In this document: one piece after another, positions 12,529 to 13,325 of the stretch
How positions within the stretch are numbered: the first letter of the stretch is position 1
Layout: the number at the start of each line of letters is the position of its first letter
Source: Verrucomicrobiota bacterium
Lineage (GTDB): Bacteria > Verrucomicrobiota > Verrucomicrobiia > Limisphaerales > AV2
Assembly (NCBI GenBank): GCA_003219675.1
Contig: QHPW01000481.1
Location: 1-13,325 of the forward strand
Length of the DNA stretch: 13,325 bases
Direction: 5' to 3'
Notes under the pieces: model-generated
Databases searched by the model: none
Told to the model about the DNA's origin: nothing
The model's input: only the letters and a program-made list of their open reading frames with translations
Made by a program: the position numbers and the translations under genes

Positions 12529-13325
12529 ATGCACGACCTCATTTCCAAAGCCGATATGCTGCTCGAAGCGTTGCCGTACATCCAGCGTTTCCGCAGCCAG
12601 ACGTTTGTCGTGAAATACGGCGGCAGTTTCATGGACTCCCCCGACCCGCAAGTGCGCGAGGGCGTGGCGCGGGACATTGTGTTTCTCGAAGCGGTCGGCA
12701 TCAACCCGGTCGTCGTCCACGGCGGCGGCAAGGCCATCACGCGCGCCATGGACGCCGCCGGTCTCAAGGCTGATTTCGTCCAGGGCATGCGCCTCACCGA
12801 CGAAGCGACCGTGAACGTGGTCGAGCAGGTCTTGTCACGCGAAATCAATCCGGACATTGCCAAAACCATCAACGCGCTCGGCGGCAAGGCGCGCGGTTTT
12901 TCCGGCACCGAAATTTTCACCTGCCGGAAACTTTTCCTGAAAGACCCGCAGGGCCAAAACCTCGACATCGGTTTCGTCGGCGAAGTGACGGCGGTGGACA
13001 CCGAACCGTTGCGCGAGTGCATCCGGCGCAGCATCACGCCGGTCATCAGTCCCACGGCCCGCGGCCAGGACGGCAGGATTTACAACTGCAACGCGGACGT
13101 TGCGGCGGCGCAGGTGGCCATCGCGCTGAAGGCCAAACGGCTCGTGTTCATGAGCGACGTTCCCGGTCTGTTCCGCGACCTCAAAGAACCGAACAGCGTG
13201 ATTCCGCATCTGCAAATTGAGGAAGTGGATGGACTCAAGAAGGCGGGTGTTATAGACCAGGGGATGATCCCCAAAGTGGACAGCGCCGTTGCCGCCATCA
13301 AGGCCGGCGTGGATAAAGTGTCATT
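12529..13325 (+). CDS. argB: Acetylglutamate kinase (3' end beyond window)
   Basis: Second step of arginine synthesis: ATP-dependent phosphorylation of N-acetylglutamate. 265 codons are present of a usual 280-300, with the C-terminus cut by the window edge. After an N-terminal helix (about 1-22, LLEALPYIQRF) come KYGGS (29-33, Lys29 for phosphate), HGGGK (64-68), GMRLTD (86-91, Arg88), NCNADVAAAQVA (186-197), FMSDVPGL (207-214) and GMIPKV (245-250). The N-terminal helix is the feature that builds the arginine-inhibited hexameric enzymes of Thermotoga and Pseudomonas; E. coli NAGK lacks it. Feedback control by arginine is therefore likely, and it fits with the ArgJ recycling route next to it, where ArgB is the usual control point. 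Confidence 0.96.
   Translation, partial: MHDLISKADMLLEALPYIQRFRSQTFVVKYGGSFMDSPDPQVREGVARDIVFLEAVGINPVVVHGGGKAITRAMDAAGLKADFVQGMRLTDEATVNVVEQVLSREINPDIAKTINALGGKARGFSGTEIFTCRKLFLKDPQGQNLDIGFVGEVTAVDTEPLRECIRRSITPVISPTARGQDGRIYNCNADVAAAQVAIALKAKRLVFMSDVPGLFRDLKEPNSVIPHLQIEEVDGLKKAGVIDQGMIPKVDSAVAAIKAGVDKVS

Noticed and set aside
1..13325. A defence, phage or secondary-metabolite system
   Set aside because: Every well-supported gene falls in a housekeeping, transport, oxidoreductase or pseudopilin family; no nuclease, transposase, integrase or toxin-antitoxin pair was seen.

Overview
The window looks like a chromosomal segment from a member of the Verrucomicrobiota, most like soil or freshwater Pedosphaera/Limisphaera-type bacteria. 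This is inferred from several things. There are two pseudopilin-like proteins carrying both a GFxxxE prepilin motif and the H-X9-DG C-terminal motif, which are typical of Verrucomicrobiota, Planctomycetes and Lentisphaerae. The DNA is GC-rich, and Shine-Dalgarno sequences are weak or absent at most starts. Two Gfo/Idh/MocA oxidoreductases are present. The gaps hold short, simple, hairpin-forming repeats. No species can be named from sequence alone.

Left part (1-6543), all on the minus strand. In transcription order from 6543 leftwards: a Gfo/Idh/MocA oxidoreductase; a 280-base gap with a tandem repeat; a second Gfo/Idh/MocA oxidoreductase followed after 16 bases by a short-chain dehydrogenase (a likely two-gene operon); two tandem paralogous H-X9-DG pseudopilins, each with its own sigma70-like promoter; and an APC-superfamily (CAT-type) amino acid permease cut by the window edge.

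Right part (6544-13325), all on the plus strand. A divergent promoter region leads to panD (aspartate 1-decarboxylase, beta-alanine for pantothenate/CoA), then lpxD (lipid A acyltransferase), then rplM-rpsI (ribosomal proteins L13 and S9), closed by a strong intrinsic terminator. After it comes an arginine biosynthesis cluster argC - argJ - [methyltransferase remnant] - argB, with argB cut by the edge. ArgB makes N-acetylglutamyl phosphate, ArgC reduces it to the semialdehyde, and ArgJ recycles the acetyl group. ArgB keeps the N-terminal helix linked to arginine feedback inhibition.

The most unusual feature is argJ. It encodes 499 residues against about 400-415 for the family, and the extra length sits in several in-frame segments rich in Arg, Pro, Gly and Ser. 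One 28-residue insert lies directly before the Ala-Thr autoproteolysis site, and the DNA of this and another insert forms perfect short hairpins. One insert shares a 10-base core and flanking similarity with a tandem repeat in a non-coding gap 5.8 kb away. This suggests small palindromic elements that can invade coding sequence in frame. I found no CRISPR array, transposase, tRNA/rRNA gene, phage or defence system, and I do not claim a new multi-gene system here.
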